A stretch of 35,141 nt of DNA from JBHEBG01 sp046557915 (GCF_046557915.1 NZ_JBHEBG010000009.1:1-35141), one strand, 5' to 3'; shown: positions 8,446-16,903, numbered from the stretch's first letter. The notes: generated by a model from the letters alone, not told the origin. Numbers and translations are program-made.

Positions 8446-9392
8446 AACTGCAGACCCTAATACCTTTGGCGAAAGAGGACAACCCTATTACTTATCAAAG
8501 TAGATTATTACTATTGGGTTCTTGTTTTTCAGAGCACATAGGGGAGAAGTTAAATTACTATAGGTTTAAAACTTTTCAAAATCCATTAGGTATACTTTTT
8601 CAGCCCAAAGCCATTGAAAAGTTGATTTCATATGCCGTAGAGGGAAAGGTTCTGGGTAAACAGGATATTTTTGAACATAATGGACTCTGGCACTGTTTTG
8701 ATGCACATTCGGATTTAAGCTCTACTAAAGAGGACGATACAATAAAGCAATTGAATGGACAGCTTGAAGCTACAAGAGAGGCCTTAAAGCAAGCTACCCA
8801 CATAATCATTACTTTAGGTACCGCTTGGGTGTATAAGCATAAAAAAACAGGGAGTTTGGTGGCCAACTGCCATAAGGTACCGCAGAAAGAGTTTTCAAAA
8901 GAACTGCTTACCATCCGCGAGATTGCCCAGAGTTTGCAAAAAAGCATGCAACTTATTAGATCCATCAACCCTAGGGCGCTAATAGTTCTTACCGTATCGC
9001 CGGTTCGGCATTTAAAAGATGGCTTTGTACAAAACCAGCAGGGCAAGGCCCATTTAATAAGTGCTGTACACAATGTACTTGCCAATGAAGACGCTGTTTA
9101 CTTTCCTTCTTATGAGATTGTAATGGACGAACTTCGGGACTATCGTTTTTATGCAGCGGATATGGTACATCCAAATGCCTTGGCAGTTAACTATATCTGG
9201 GAGAAGTTTAGAGATGCTTGGATCGCAGAGGAAATGTTTTCAACAATGGATGAAATCAACACTGTGCAAAAAGGGTTGTTGCATAGGCCTTTCAATCCGG
9301 AAACGGAACAACATCGGCAGTTTATAAGTACGCTAAATGCCAAAATTGCGTATCTTAAGAAGAAGTACCCATTTATGGAGTTTAATTCATAA
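8442..9392 (+). CDS. GSCFA-domain protein (SGNH hydrolase-like)
   Basis: A 316-residue cytoplasmic protein of the GSCFA family, named after a conserved N-terminal motif seen here as LLLGSCFSEHIG (about 23-34). A second block, IITLGTAWVY, and the C-terminal DMVHPN (D240, H243) resemble blocks of SGNH/GDSL hydrolases, with the motif serine or cysteine and the Asp/His as likely active-site residues. Substrate is unknown. It is coupled to alaS by a 4-base ATGA overlap and followed after 7 bases by the DUF4230 gene. The last residue of the motif is Ser rather than Ala. Confidence 0.88.
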   Translation: MKLQTLIPLAKEDNPITYQSRLLLLGSCFSEHIGEKLNYYRFKTFQNPLGILFQPKAIEKLISYAVEGKVLGKQDIFEHNGLWHCFDAHSDLSSTKEDDTIKQLNGQLEATREALKQATHIIITLGTAWVYKHKKTGSLVANCHKVPQKEFSKELLTIREIAQSLQKSMQLIRSINPRALIVLTVSPVRHLKDGFVQNQQGKAHLISAVHNVLANEDAVYFPSYEIVMDELRDYRFYAADMVHPNALAVNYIWEKFRDAWIAEEMFSTMDEINTVQKGLLHRPFNPETEQHRQFISTLNAKIAYLKKKYPFMEFNS

Positions 9393-9399
9393 TTTATTA

Positions 9400-10011
9400 A
9401 TGAGAAAAATACTGATAGGTGCAGTAATTACCCTTGCCGGAGTATTGATCTTTAGGTCATGTTCCGAAGATAATAGTAATAAGGCCTTGATAAAAGAAGA
9501 GTCCATGCTTATTCAGCAGCAAATCTCCCAAGTAGGAAAGCTGGTGGTTACAGAAGGGCATTTTGCCGAGGTATATAACTATAAGGATTCCCAAGAACTT
9601 TTTGGAGCACTTATAACGGCGGATAAGAAGGCTTTAGTGGTTGTAAATGCTGAGGTTACTGTGGCCTATGATTTAAGTTTACTGAAATTTGACATAGACA
9701 GTACTAGTAAAACGCTTCATATTCTAAGTGTTCCGGCCCCTGAAATAAAGATAAACCCCGATTTTGAGTACTATGATGTAACGGCAGATTACTTCAATCC
9801 TTTTAGTGCAGAAGACTATAACAAGATTAAGCGTAATGTTAGAACTTCATTGCTTAAGAAGATAGCAGCATCATCTTTAAAACGTAATGCCGAAAATAGA
9901 TTGATGAGCGAGTTGGCAAAATTTTACGTACTTACCCATTCTATGGGATGGACCCTAGTTTACCAAAAAACGCCCGTTTTGAGCTTAAAAGATCTAAAAT
10001 TAACTGACTAA
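9400..10011 (+). CDS. DUF4230-domain membrane-anchored protein
   Basis: A 203-residue protein with an N-terminal membrane anchor (about 3-18) and an exported domain matching DUF4230 as I know it. Typical family features are the KLVVTEGHFAEVYNYKDS segment, a strand-rich middle, and the ending SMGWTLVYQKTP. The function of the family is not established. The ATG at 9400 follows the GSCFA stop by 7 bases and starts with a good anchor sequence (MRKILIGAVITLAG), so it is preferred over the in-frame codon at 9337. The last 12 bases overlap the convergent hydroxylase gene. It is the third gene of the alaS operon. Confidence 0.85.
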   Translation: MRKILIGAVITLAGVLIFRSCSEDNSNKALIKEESMLIQQQISQVGKLVVTEGHFAEVYNYKDSQELFGALITADKKALVVVNAEVTVAYDLSLLKFDIDSTSKTLHILSVPAPEIKINPDFEYYDVTADYFNPFSAEDYNKIKRNVRTSLLKKIAASSLKRNAENRLMSELAKFYVLTHSMGWTLVYQKTPVLSLKDLKLTD

Positions 10012-11751
10012 GCTTTTGTTTACCAGTGCAAGGCCATCATCTATCAAATGTCCTAATTTGGGATTGCCCTGTTTTATGGTTTCCAGGTGCTCTAGGATAG
10101 CCGAGGCAAAATCAGTGTCCATATTGTTTTTTGCCAGTTCGTATAGTTCAACGGACAACAACCAATCTTCGGGGAAATGGGTTTTTAGCTCATGGAAAAC
10201 CTTATTTCTGGAGATGGTAGTATTTCTCCCAGCCCTAAAATCACGAATTTGCTGGTACAATTGTTCTAATTGGAGCCTTTCTTCACTCTTTTGGGGTTTT
10301 ATGGTTGCTTCAATAATTTCGTGTGATACCAGATCAAAACTATCCAAATCTGCCGGCCCATTAAAAGCCGATACTATTTTTTCTCCAACGGCCATATTGT
10401 AAATGCCCCATTCTGGCTTAAACAAATCTTCTTTACCATGGGTTACGTGGCAATTCTTAAAAGTGATCAATATAATTTCTCCCCGGAGATTTCGGGTGCC
10501 TGTAATAATTTCTCCGGTAACGGTTATACCTCCTTCAAACTCTAGGGAAATTATTTCTCCTTCGTAGATTTTGTACGCCTTTAAATCGCGTGGACTCATA
10601 TCTTCAATGGCCAGGTTAATACCCTTCAATTTACCTAGGGGTGAGCCAAAGCCGTCTGCATGGTGACTAGTGCTATGTCCTACGAGTTCTTTTTCCCTAT
10701 AGGCCAATGCAGTTTTTCCCTTGGTTTGTATATATGCTGTTTTGCCTTCAAAAGGTATCACCCTATCAAAAACTCCGGAGACCTGCAGTCCCGTGCTCAA
10801 TTCTACCGTGCCTAATTCTTTGGAATTTATAAGTTTGGTAATGCCCTTTAGGCCTCCTTTGCGCAGGGCCATGGTATTGGCGAATTCTTCCAATACTTGG
10901 CTTAGATATGCAAAATCGGGGGTTACAAACAGCTGAGGTTGCGGTCTGGTAATATCAAAAGCAGTATGTGTTGCTTCGGCGTTGTAGGGTATTTTTTTTA
11001 CTTGGTCGGTCATACACCATGCACTTTCACCTATGGAAGATAGTAGTCCGGCACCATATATTTTTGGCTGTTCTACGGTACCAATAAGGCCATATTCTAC
11101 CGTCCACCAGTGTAAATTTCTTATAAGCGCCATTTCACTGGGTTCTCCCATGTTTTGTTGTAATTCTTCTATATGCAACTCGGCTTGCTCAATTTCTTCC
11201 TTGGGCGTACCCATGGCTTCCTTTATTATGGACAAGTGTCTAACAGCTTCGTAAAGTTCATAATCTTTGGCACTGGAAATGGCTTTACAGCCTATTTCAC
11301 CAAAACGCCGAAGGTATTCTGCATATTCCGGGTTGGCAATAATAGGGGCGTGCCCCGCGCCCTCATGTATAATGTCTGGGGCCGGAGTATATTCAATATG
11401 CTCCAATTGTCTAATATCGGAGGCAATTACCAGCACGTTGTACGCTTGGAATTCCATGAATGCGGAAGGAGGGATAAAGCCGTCTACAGCTACCGCGGCC
11501 CATCCTATTTCCTTTAAAATTCTGTTCATCCCATACATATTGGGAATATCATCAACGGAAATCCCTGTTTTTCTTAACCCTTCCAAGTACGAAGTATGCG
11601 CTACCGCGCTGAGGTAGTCTATGTTTTTACGCATAACATAACGCCAAACCGCCTGATCTATGGCGGTATAATCCTCATAGTTCTGGGGTTTTATGTATTG
11701 TTTTAAATGCTTTGGAAGCTTATCGAGAATGGGGTTACTTTCGTAAGACAT
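10000..11751 (-). CDS. aromatic amino acid hydroxylase, long Bacteroidetes form (phenylalanine 4-monooxygenase-like)
   Basis: A 583-residue pterin-dependent, non-haem iron hydroxylase, probably converting phenylalanine to tyrosine with O2 and tetrahydropterin. The iron site is visible: H129 and H134 in PDIIHEGAGHAPI, and E219 in WWTVEYG. The distance from H134 to E219 is 85 residues, against 40 in human PAH (H290 to E330), so there is an insert of about 45 residues (roughly 158-205) rich in Glu and Lys. Some 300 further residues follow the catalytic core, whereas classical bacterial PhhA ends there. Tryptophan or tyrosine hydroxylation cannot be excluded. No pterin dehydratase gene is in the window. 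It is convergent with the alaS operon. Confidence 0.9.
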   Translation of the reverse strand: MSYESNPILDKLPKHLKQYIKPQNYEDYTAIDQAVWRYVMRKNIDYLSAVAHTSYLEGLRKTGISVDDIPNMYGMNRILKEIGWAAVAVDGFIPPSAFMEFQAYNVLVIASDIRQLEHIEYTPAPDIIHEGAGHAPIIANPEYAEYLRRFGEIGCKAISSAKDYELYEAVRHLSIIKEAMGTPKEEIEQAELHIEELQQNMGEPSEMALIRNLHWWTVEYGLIGTVEQPKIYGAGLLSSIGESAWCMTDQVKKIPYNAEATHTAFDITRPQPQLFVTPDFAYLSQVLEEFANTMALRKGGLKGITKLINSKELGTVELSTGLQVSGVFDRVIPFEGKTAYIQTKGKTALAYREKELVGHSTSHHADGFGSPLGKLKGINLAIEDMSPRDLKAYKIYEGEIISLEFEGGITVTGEIITGTRNLRGEIILITFKNCHVTHGKEDLFKPEWGIYNMAVGEKIVSAFNGPADLDSFDLVSHEIIEATIKPQKSEERLQLEQLYQQIRDFRAGRNTTISRNKVFHELKTHFPEDWLLSVELYELAKNNMDTDFASAILEHLETIKQGNPKLGHLIDDGLALVNKSLVS

Positions 11752-11839
11752 TGTTATTTTTTTACCACATAAAGGTACAAAAATGGAGGCAAAAAAGTCT
11801 TAAGAAAAGGTGAACGGCCAAAGGAATGGGTTGTTCTTC

Positions 11840-11893
11840 AAAAAAATATACCTGCTCAGATGTTCGTATTTTAAAATACAACAAGTGAGCAGG
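11840..11893 (-). terminator. terminator after the DUF4136 gene, with nested inverted repeat
   Basis: CCTGCTCA (11851-11858) pairs with TGAGCAGG (11886-11893). Inside this lies a second palindrome, GTATTTTAAAATAC, flanked by TGTT/ACA. On the minus strand the stem is followed by TATATTTTTTT, which supports a Rho-independent terminator about 30 bases after the DUF4136 stop. Confidence 0.7.
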
Positions 11894-11921
11894 CATTTAT
11901 ATGTTATTTGCTATCCTAGTT

Positions 11922-12494
11922 TTAGTTGGCCGCTATAGCCGGAGGATAAGCCTGCAATATTTCGGAAACAAACTCTCTGATGCGCTCTTCTTTCTTTTCT
12001 AAATTCTTGGTATTGGCCAAAGTACCTTCACCCTTTCCTTGCCATATCAATTCTTTCTTCTTGGCATCGATCAGATCTATGTACAAAGAACCTTCCGTCC
12101 TTGTACTTACATTGCTGCCACCCCAGCCAAATCCAGGTCCTCCCCATATCCAAGGGTTGTAAAAGCCATATCCCCAACCCCAACCCCAGCCGAAGTTGTT
12201 ATTGTACACATCAACACGCTCTCTTTCCTTGGTGAAGATACTGACCAAAATATCAGGATTCTTAGACTTTGCGAACCCTCTTGCCGTCATTTCGGTCTCA
12301 ATAGCCTTAAGGATCCTTTTTTTATCCAAGTCCGAGATTTCTGCTTTATCTATTCCGGTCTTATAAAACGCATACGTTTTATAGGCATTAAAATCTGCCT
12401 CCCTATCATAATCCGAAGCCACGCGCACGGAGGTGCACGAACTCAAAATGAGGAGTCCAAGTATAGGCAGCGCCATAAGTTTGATTTTTTTCAT
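11922..12494 (-). CDS. DUF4136-domain lipoprotein
   Basis: A 190-residue exported lipoprotein. The signal peptide ends in a lipobox, LSSC, with the lipidated cysteine at 20. The DUF4136 pattern is clear: DYDREADFNAYKTYAF near the start, a helix with KRILKAIETEMTARGF, then DILVSIFTKERERVDVYNN. A Gly/Trp-rich insert (about 117-145) and a final strand-helix part (LIDAKKKELIWQGKGEG) follow. The function of the family is unknown; it is probably periplasmic and attached to the outer membrane. No clear promoter was found in the 67 bases to the next minus-strand gene, so cotranscription with it is possible. Confidence 0.9.
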   Translation of the reverse strand: MKKIKLMALPILGLLILSSCTSVRVASDYDREADFNAYKTYAFYKTGIDKAEISDLDKKRILKAIETEMTARGFAKSKNPDILVSIFTKERERVDVYNNNFGWGWGWGYGFYNPWIWGGPGFGWGGSNVSTRTEGSLYIDLIDAKKKELIWQGKGEGTLANTKNLEKKEERIREFVSEILQAYPPAIAAN

Positions 12495-12561
12495 AACAAA
12501 TCTTTTTTGGAGTTTAACGATATCTTTTTTATTTAAAATTGTCTCAAGAACCGTGCCGAAC

Positions 12562-12732
12562 CTAGGCTTTCTTGTTGGTCAGACCGGTTTTTTTATCGAA
12601 CCCATAAGGGCAATGCCTACAACCGCTTGTGCAACAATACCCTCTTTTTAAATGGTACTGTTTTGTAAAAACTTTATAACCCTCGGGCGAGAGGTAAAAA
12701 TCGCCCTCTTCCAAGGGGATATGTTCCTTCAT
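12562..12732 (-). CDS. small cysteine-rich DUF5522-like protein
   Basis: A 56-residue protein starting MKEHIPLEEGDFYLSPEG and containing RGYCCTSGCRHCPYGF, with cysteines at 33, 34, 38 and 41. This arrangement (CC-x3-C-x2-C, then PYG) matches small Bacteroidetes proteins annotated as DUF5522, as far as I recall. The cysteines may bind a metal or an Fe-S cluster, but that is inference. There is no signal peptide, so it should be cytoplasmic. It lies 67 bases upstream of the DUF4136 gene on the same strand. It is easily missed because of its size. Confidence 0.82.
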   Translation of the reverse strand: MKEHIPLEEGDFYLSPEGYKVFTKQYHLKRGYCCTSGCRHCPYGFDKKTGLTNKKA

Positions 12733-12880
12733 ATTCGTAAAACTAATGGATTATCCCTAAAAAAGGAACGCTGGGGGTCATTTTAACGCAACAAATCGGA
12801 TAAAAGGTAAGTCATTATGGGTTTTGGTCGTTTTTGTGCGTATTAAAACGAAAGCCTGTGCAAAAAAGATGCTAAACAAT

Positions 12881-12888
12881 TATATTTG
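12881..12888 (+). promoter_or_regulatory. -7 element of the four-gene hemL operon
   Basis: TATATTTG, an exact TAnnTTTG match, lies 24 bases before the ATG at 12912. Transcription would begin near 12894. The -33 region reads TGTG rather than TTG. Confidence 0.55.
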
Positions 12889-12911
12889 AGACAGTTCGTT
12901 TTAACAAGGAT

Positions 12912-13235
12912 ATGATTTTAGTATTCAAGCACTTTTTCTATAAGAATTATGTTGGCCTATCGCTTTGGCCTTTTATCATTCTTAAAACCGATGCCCATAA
13001 AACGGATACCGTACTTATTAACCATGAAAAAATTCATCTAAAACAGCAGCAAGAGCTGTTGATTTTACCTTTTTATGCGATTTATGTAACGGAATGGCTT
13101 ATTAGGTCTGTGCTTTATCTGGATAGTTACCGCGCGTATCAGAACATCAGTTTTGAACGCGAGGCATATCACAACGAAAAAAATCTGGATTATTTAACCA
13201 CACGCAAACCGTGGAGTTTTATTGGATATCTTTAA
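12912..13235 (+). CDS. small conserved protein with HExxH motif
   Basis: A 107-residue protein of unknown function. Residues 38-42 read HEKIH, an HExxH zinc-binding motif, in the context INHEKIHLKQQQELL. A hydrophobic helix (about 49-68) follows, and then FEREAYHNE (81-89), which could supply a third ligand (E82, E84 or H87). This resembles a very small metallopeptidase core, although peptidases are normally much larger. The segment AYQNISFEREAY looks strongly constrained. It is the first gene of the operon, 18 bases before the PLP enzyme gene. Activity is not proven; it could be a structural relic or a metal-binding membrane protein. Confidence 0.75.
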   Translation: MILVFKHFFYKNYVGLSLWPFIILKTDAHKTDTVLINHEKIHLKQQQELLILPFYAIYVTEWLIRSVLYLDSYRAYQNISFEREAYHNEKNLDYLTTRKPWSFIGYL

Positions 13236-13253
13236 GGCCGTAAATCCAAAAAA

Positions 13254-14159
13254 GTGAGCGTTTTAAATCAGCAGATTCAATTACCCCTTCTTTCGGATAA
13301 ACAACTTTCGCTACATATTAAGCGAGAAGATCTTTTGCATCCCCATATTTCCGGAAACAAATATCGCAAGCTAAAATACAATATCATTGCAGCCCAGAAG
13401 TCGGGTTTTGATTCGCTACTGACCTTTGGAGGTGCATACTCCAATCATTTGGCTGCTACCGCTTATACAGGAAAGGAGTATGGGTTTAAAACCATTGGTG
13501 TAATTCGCGGAGAGGAAATAAAAAGTAAATGGAGGAAAAACCCAACGCTCTCTCAGGCGTATGACTTTGGAATGAGGTTTCATTTTGTGTCCAGGGAAGT
13601 CTACCGTCAAAAAGAGAACGTAAACTTCTTGAATGATTTGGAACAACGGTTTGGGAAAAATTATGTGTTGCCCGAAGGTGGTACTAACAGCTTGGCAGTT
13701 AAGGGTTGTGAGGAGATTTTGACAAAAGAAGATAAAGAATTTGATGTAATCTGCTGTAGTGTGGGGACAGGAGGTACTGTAGCAGGAATTGTCAACGCCT
13801 CGTGTCCGGAACAACGTGTTTTGGGATTCTCGGCCTTGGCGGGTAATTTTTTAAAAGAAGATATTCGTAGATTTGCTCGGAATAACAACTGGGAATTGGC
13901 AAATGAATACAATTTTGGTGGTTATGCCAAGGTAAATGAAGAACTTATTGGTTTTATAAATAACTTTAAAAGCAATACCCAAGTACCCTTGGACCCTATT
14001 TATACAGGAAAAATGATATATGGAATTTTGGATTTGGCCAAAAAAGGATATTTTAGACCTGGAACCAAAATATTAGCGGTACATACTGGTGGATTACAAG
14101 GAATCACTGGAATGAACCTAAATTTGAAAAAGAAGAACCTACCCCTTATCAGTATATGA
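13254..14159 (+). CDS. PLP-dependent enzyme, ACC deaminase/D-cysteine desulfhydrase family
   Basis: A 301-residue fold-type II PLP enzyme. The PLP lysine is K36 in SGNKYRKLKYN, the family signature. GGAYSNHLAATA (59-70) binds the substrate carboxylate, and SVGTGGTVAGI is the phosphate-binding loop. In Bacteroidetes such proteins are usually annotated 1-aminocyclopropane-1-carboxylate deaminase/D-cysteine desulfhydrase. Which reaction applies here cannot be told; D-amino acid breakdown is plausible next to a cell-wall enzyme. The start is GTG at 13254, 18 bases after the previous stop. The stop overlaps the next ATG by 4 bases. Confidence 0.9.
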   Translation: MSVLNQQIQLPLLSDKQLSLHIKREDLLHPHISGNKYRKLKYNIIAAQKSGFDSLLTFGGAYSNHLAATAYTGKEYGFKTIGVIRGEEIKSKWRKNPTLSQAYDFGMRFHFVSREVYRQKENVNFLNDLEQRFGKNYVLPEGGTNSLAVKGCEEILTKEDKEFDVICCSVGTGGTVAGIVNASCPEQRVLGFSALAGNFLKEDIRRFARNNNWELANEYNFGGYAKVNEELIGFINNFKSNTQVPLDPIYTGKMIYGILDLAKKGYFRPGTKILAVHTGGLQGITGMNLNLKKKNLPLISI

Positions 14160-14998
14160 GAAAGATTGGAATACTATTGTTTATGGTGTTTTTTGTAATA
14201 AGTTGTGGTACAAAAAAAAGGACCACTTATGCAAAAAATAAGGAGGAAACCTCAAAAACAACACCTACGGCCCAAACGCCTTCAACAGAGAACAAGGACG
14301 ATGGATTATATCCTATGCCTGCGGATACCGGCAAGTTTGTAAAATTTCCTATATCCTCGGTAGAGGAATACATAGAGACCTTTGCAGAAATAGCACAGTT
14401 TGAGATGAAAGCTTACGGAATTCCTGCAAGTATTACCCTTGCCCAAGGGATTTTGGAAAGTGGTTTTGGGAGAAGTGAGTTGGTCCGTAAAACAAACAAT
14501 CATTTCGGAATAAAATGTCATAAAGGTTGGAAAGGGAAGTATGCTTATCATGATGATGACGAAAAGGGCGAGTGTTTTAGAAAATACAATCACCCTATGT
14601 ATTCCTTTAGGGATCATAGTGAATTTCTGTCTTCCCGGGCCAGATATGCGTTTTTGTTCGATTATAGAAGGGATGACTATAAGCGATGGGCCAAAGGCCT
14701 TAAACAAGCGGGTTATGCTACAGATAAGCGATATCCGCAAAAACTAATTTCGTTTATTGAACAATACAGATTACACAAGTACGACAAGGAAGTTTTTAAA
14801 GAAGGATACGTGGTAGAAACCACGCCCAAAACATATGATTACCAAACGTACATTGTAAAAAAGGGAGATACGCTATACTCTATTTCCCGTAGGTATTTTG
14901 TATCCGTAGATGAATTAATGCGGATGAACAAAATGAAAAACAGCGGTCTTTCCATTGGTCAGGAACTTATCGTTAAGTCGGCGAAAATCAACAAATAA
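14156..14998 (+). CDS. glucosaminidase (GH73-like) lipoprotein with LysM domain
   Basis: A 280-residue exported cell-wall hydrolase. The signal peptide ends in VISC, giving a lipidated C17. A low-complexity Thr/Lys linker (20-50) leads to a mannosyl-glycoprotein endo-beta-N-acetylglucosaminidase domain (about 68-206) with the expected catalytic glutamate, E101, in LAQGILESGFGRS, and NNHFGIKC downstream. A single LysM peptidoglycan-binding domain (about 230-274) follows, with VKKGDTLYSISRRY. It should cleave glycan strands in the periplasm. It is coupled to the PLP enzyme gene by ATGA and to hemL by a one-base gap. Confidence 0.93.
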   Translation: MRKIGILLFMVFFVISCGTKKRTTYAKNKEETSKTTPTAQTPSTENKDDGLYPMPADTGKFVKFPISSVEEYIETFAEIAQFEMKAYGIPASITLAQGILESGFGRSELVRKTNNHFGIKCHKGWKGKYAYHDDDEKGECFRKYNHPMYSFRDHSEFLSSRARYAFLFDYRRDDYKRWAKGLKQAGYATDKRYPQKLISFIEQYRLHKYDKEVFKEGYVVETTPKTYDYQTYIVKKGDTLYSISRRYFVSVDELMRMNKMKNSGLSIGQELIVKSAKINK

Positions 14999-14999
14999 A

Positions 15000-16277
15000 A
15001 TGATCTACCAAAGAAGCAGTGCACTCTTTAAAGAGGCAAAACAATATATTCCGGGTGGGGTAAACTCTCCGGTAAGGGCTTTTAAAGCGGTCGGAGGCGA
15101 TCCCATTTTTGTAAAGGAAGCCAAAGGAGCCTATCTCTATGATGAAGACGGAAATCGTTTGATCGACTATATTTCCTCCTGGGGCCCCTTAATTTTAGGA
15201 CACGCCCATGAGCCTGTTATCAGTGCGGTAATCAATAAGGCAAAGCAAGGAACTTCTTTTGGAATGCCTACGGAAATAGAAACGGAGCTTGCAAAATTGG
15301 CCGTCTCCATGGTTCCCAATATCGATAAAATACGTTTTGTAAACAGTGGTACGGAGGCTTGTATGAGTGCGGTACGTTTGGCAAGGGGGTTCACAGGAAA
15401 GGATAAGATCATTAAATTTGCCGGGTGTTATCATGGCCATTCAGATTCGTTTTTAATACAGGCCGGTAGCGGTGCGGTAACTTTTGGAAGTCCCAACAGC
15501 CCGGGTGTTACCCAGGGGACGGCAAAAGATACGCTTCTAGCTCAGTATAACGATATAGCAGGTGTTAGGGCCTTGGCAGAAGCCAATAAGGGTCAGATAG
15601 CAGCGGTAATCATAGAACCTGTGGCTGGGAATATGGGATGCATTATTCCGACCGAGGATTTCATTAATGGATTAAGGGAGCTTTGCACTTCCGAGAACAT
15701 ACTTTTGATTTTTGATGAGGTTATGACCGGCTTCCGATTGGCGGCAGGAGGAGCACAAGAGGTGCTTAATGTAGCTGCGGATATAGTAACGTTTGGAAAA
15801 GTAATCGGTGGTGGATTACCCGTTGGGGCATTTGCGGCACGTTCGGAAATTATGGACTATTTGGCACCGGAAGGTCCTGTATACCAAGCCGGTACGCTAA
15901 GTGGTAACCCGTTGGCCATGAGTGCTGGTTTGGCCATGTTAAGGGAGTTGAACAACAAGCCCGAAATTTTTACAAGTCTCGAGGAGAAGACCCAATACTT
16001 GCATAAGGGAATAGCCCATGTATTAAAGAGCAAGGGAGTGCCTCATCAAATTAACAGATTTGGCAGCATGGTTTCTGTACATTTTACGGACCAACCCGTT
16101 ATAGACTTTGTTTCCTCCGCAAAGGGAAATAACGAAACTTTTAAGAAATACTTCCATGGTATGCTGCAACAAGGTATTTATTTGCCCCCAAGTGCTTTTG
16201 AGAGTTATTTTCTTAATGATGCCCTTTCTTATCAGGACTTGGATGATACCATTGCTGCGGTGGCGACAATTTTTTAG
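15000..16277 (+). CDS. hemL: glutamate-1-semialdehyde 2,1-aminomutase
   Basis: A 425-residue PLP enzyme (class III aminotransferase fold) that turns glutamate-1-semialdehyde into 5-aminolevulinate in the C5 route of tetrapyrrole synthesis. Visible signatures are YIPGGVNSPVRAF at the start, NSGTEACMSAVRLARG, DEVMTGFR, and the PLP lysine K267 in TFGKVIGGGLPVGAF. The ATG at 15000 follows the upstream stop by one base and gives the family length of about 425-430; an in-frame start at 14955 would lie inside the previous gene. It is the last gene of the operon, with a hairpin 36 bases after its stop. Confidence 0.96.
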   Translation: MIYQRSSALFKEAKQYIPGGVNSPVRAFKAVGGDPIFVKEAKGAYLYDEDGNRLIDYISSWGPLILGHAHEPVISAVINKAKQGTSFGMPTEIETELAKLAVSMVPNIDKIRFVNSGTEACMSAVRLARGFTGKDKIIKFAGCYHGHSDSFLIQAGSGAVTFGSPNSPGVTQGTAKDTLLAQYNDIAGVRALAEANKGQIAAVIIEPVAGNMGCIIPTEDFINGLRELCTSENILLIFDEVMTGFRLAAGGAQEVLNVAADIVTFGKVIGGGLPVGAFAARSEIMDYLAPEGPVYQAGTLSGNPLAMSAGLAMLRELNNKPEIFTSLEEKTQYLHKGIAHVLKSKGVPHQINRFGSMVSVHFTDQPVIDFVSSAKGNNETFKKYFHGMLQQGIYLPPSAFESYFLNDALSYQDLDDTIAAVATIF

Positions 16278-16312
16278 GACTATTGCTCTTTTTAGTTAAA
16301 GAACATTAAACC

Positions 16313-16344
16313 AAAGCGCTCCTAAAACCATTTAAGAGCGCTTT
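16313..16344. terminator. bidirectional hairpin between hemL and the Spy-like gene
   Basis: AAAGCGCTC (16313-16321) and GAGCGCTTT (16336-16344) form a 9-bp stem with a 14-base loop. It lies between two convergent genes, 5 bases before the stop of the minus-strand gene. T tracts are weak on both sides, so it may work as a shared terminator or only protect 3' ends. Confidence 0.6.
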
Positions 16345-16349
16345 ACTAT

Positions 16350-16793
16350 CTATTTGCGGCCATGCTGCTTTTTCAAACCTTTGTGGCGCATACCCTTTTT
16401 ATGTTGCATCCGTTTCCATTGGTCATATTGCTTTTCAGATAAAATTTGCTTTACTTTTTGTTGATGGGCAATCTTATCGTCCAAACGAAGATTCAACATT
16501 TCAAAACGTTCATCAGTTGTGGGTTTTTGATTTTCGTTCTTTTCCTTTAACGCCTTCCGCTCTTCAATTTTTGCTTTTCGGCTAATGGCGTTTTCCAAAT
16601 TTAGCTGTTGGATCTGCTGCTGTTGAGTTTCATTGAGGTCCAAGGCCAGAGTCATTTTTTTGGTATGCAAGGTAGCTACCTGCTCCGGACTCATATCCTT
16701 AAAGGCGTTTCTATGATGTTCCCTGCCTTTTTCTTTTTGTGCCAAGGCGGTTACGCCAACACATAACATTACTACTAAAACTACTTTTTTCAT
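16350..16793 (-). CDS. Spy/CpxP-like periplasmic protein
   Basis: A 147-residue exported protein. The signal peptide ends near ALAQ (19). The rest is highly charged and helical: SPEQVATLHTKKMTLALDLNETQQQQIQQL is a typical LTxxQ-type first helix pair, and VKQILSEKQYDQWKRM near the end is the second copy, as in Spy/CpxP or DUF4890-type proteins. The C terminus is a Lys/His-rich tail (HKKGMRHKGLKKQHGRK). It probably acts as a periplasmic chaperone or stress-response component, by analogy only. The ATG at 16793 starts directly at the signal peptide. A possible -7 element, TAATTTTG, lies at 16899-16892. Confidence 0.82.
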   Translation of the reverse strand: MKKVVLVVMLCVGVTALAQKEKGREHHRNAFKDMSPEQVATLHTKKMTLALDLNETQQQQIQQLNLENAISRKAKIEERKALKEKNENQKPTTDERFEMLNLRLDDKIAHQQKVKQILSEKQYDQWKRMQHKKGMRHKGLKKQHGRK

Positions 16794-16903
16794 CTGTTTA
16801 AATTTTATGATTTTAAAGTAGGACTGCAATAGGTTTTTAAGGTTTAGCCTTGTTATTTAGTTTAAACAATTTTTAACAGATGTTGGCCTATCAAAATTAA
16901 CCG

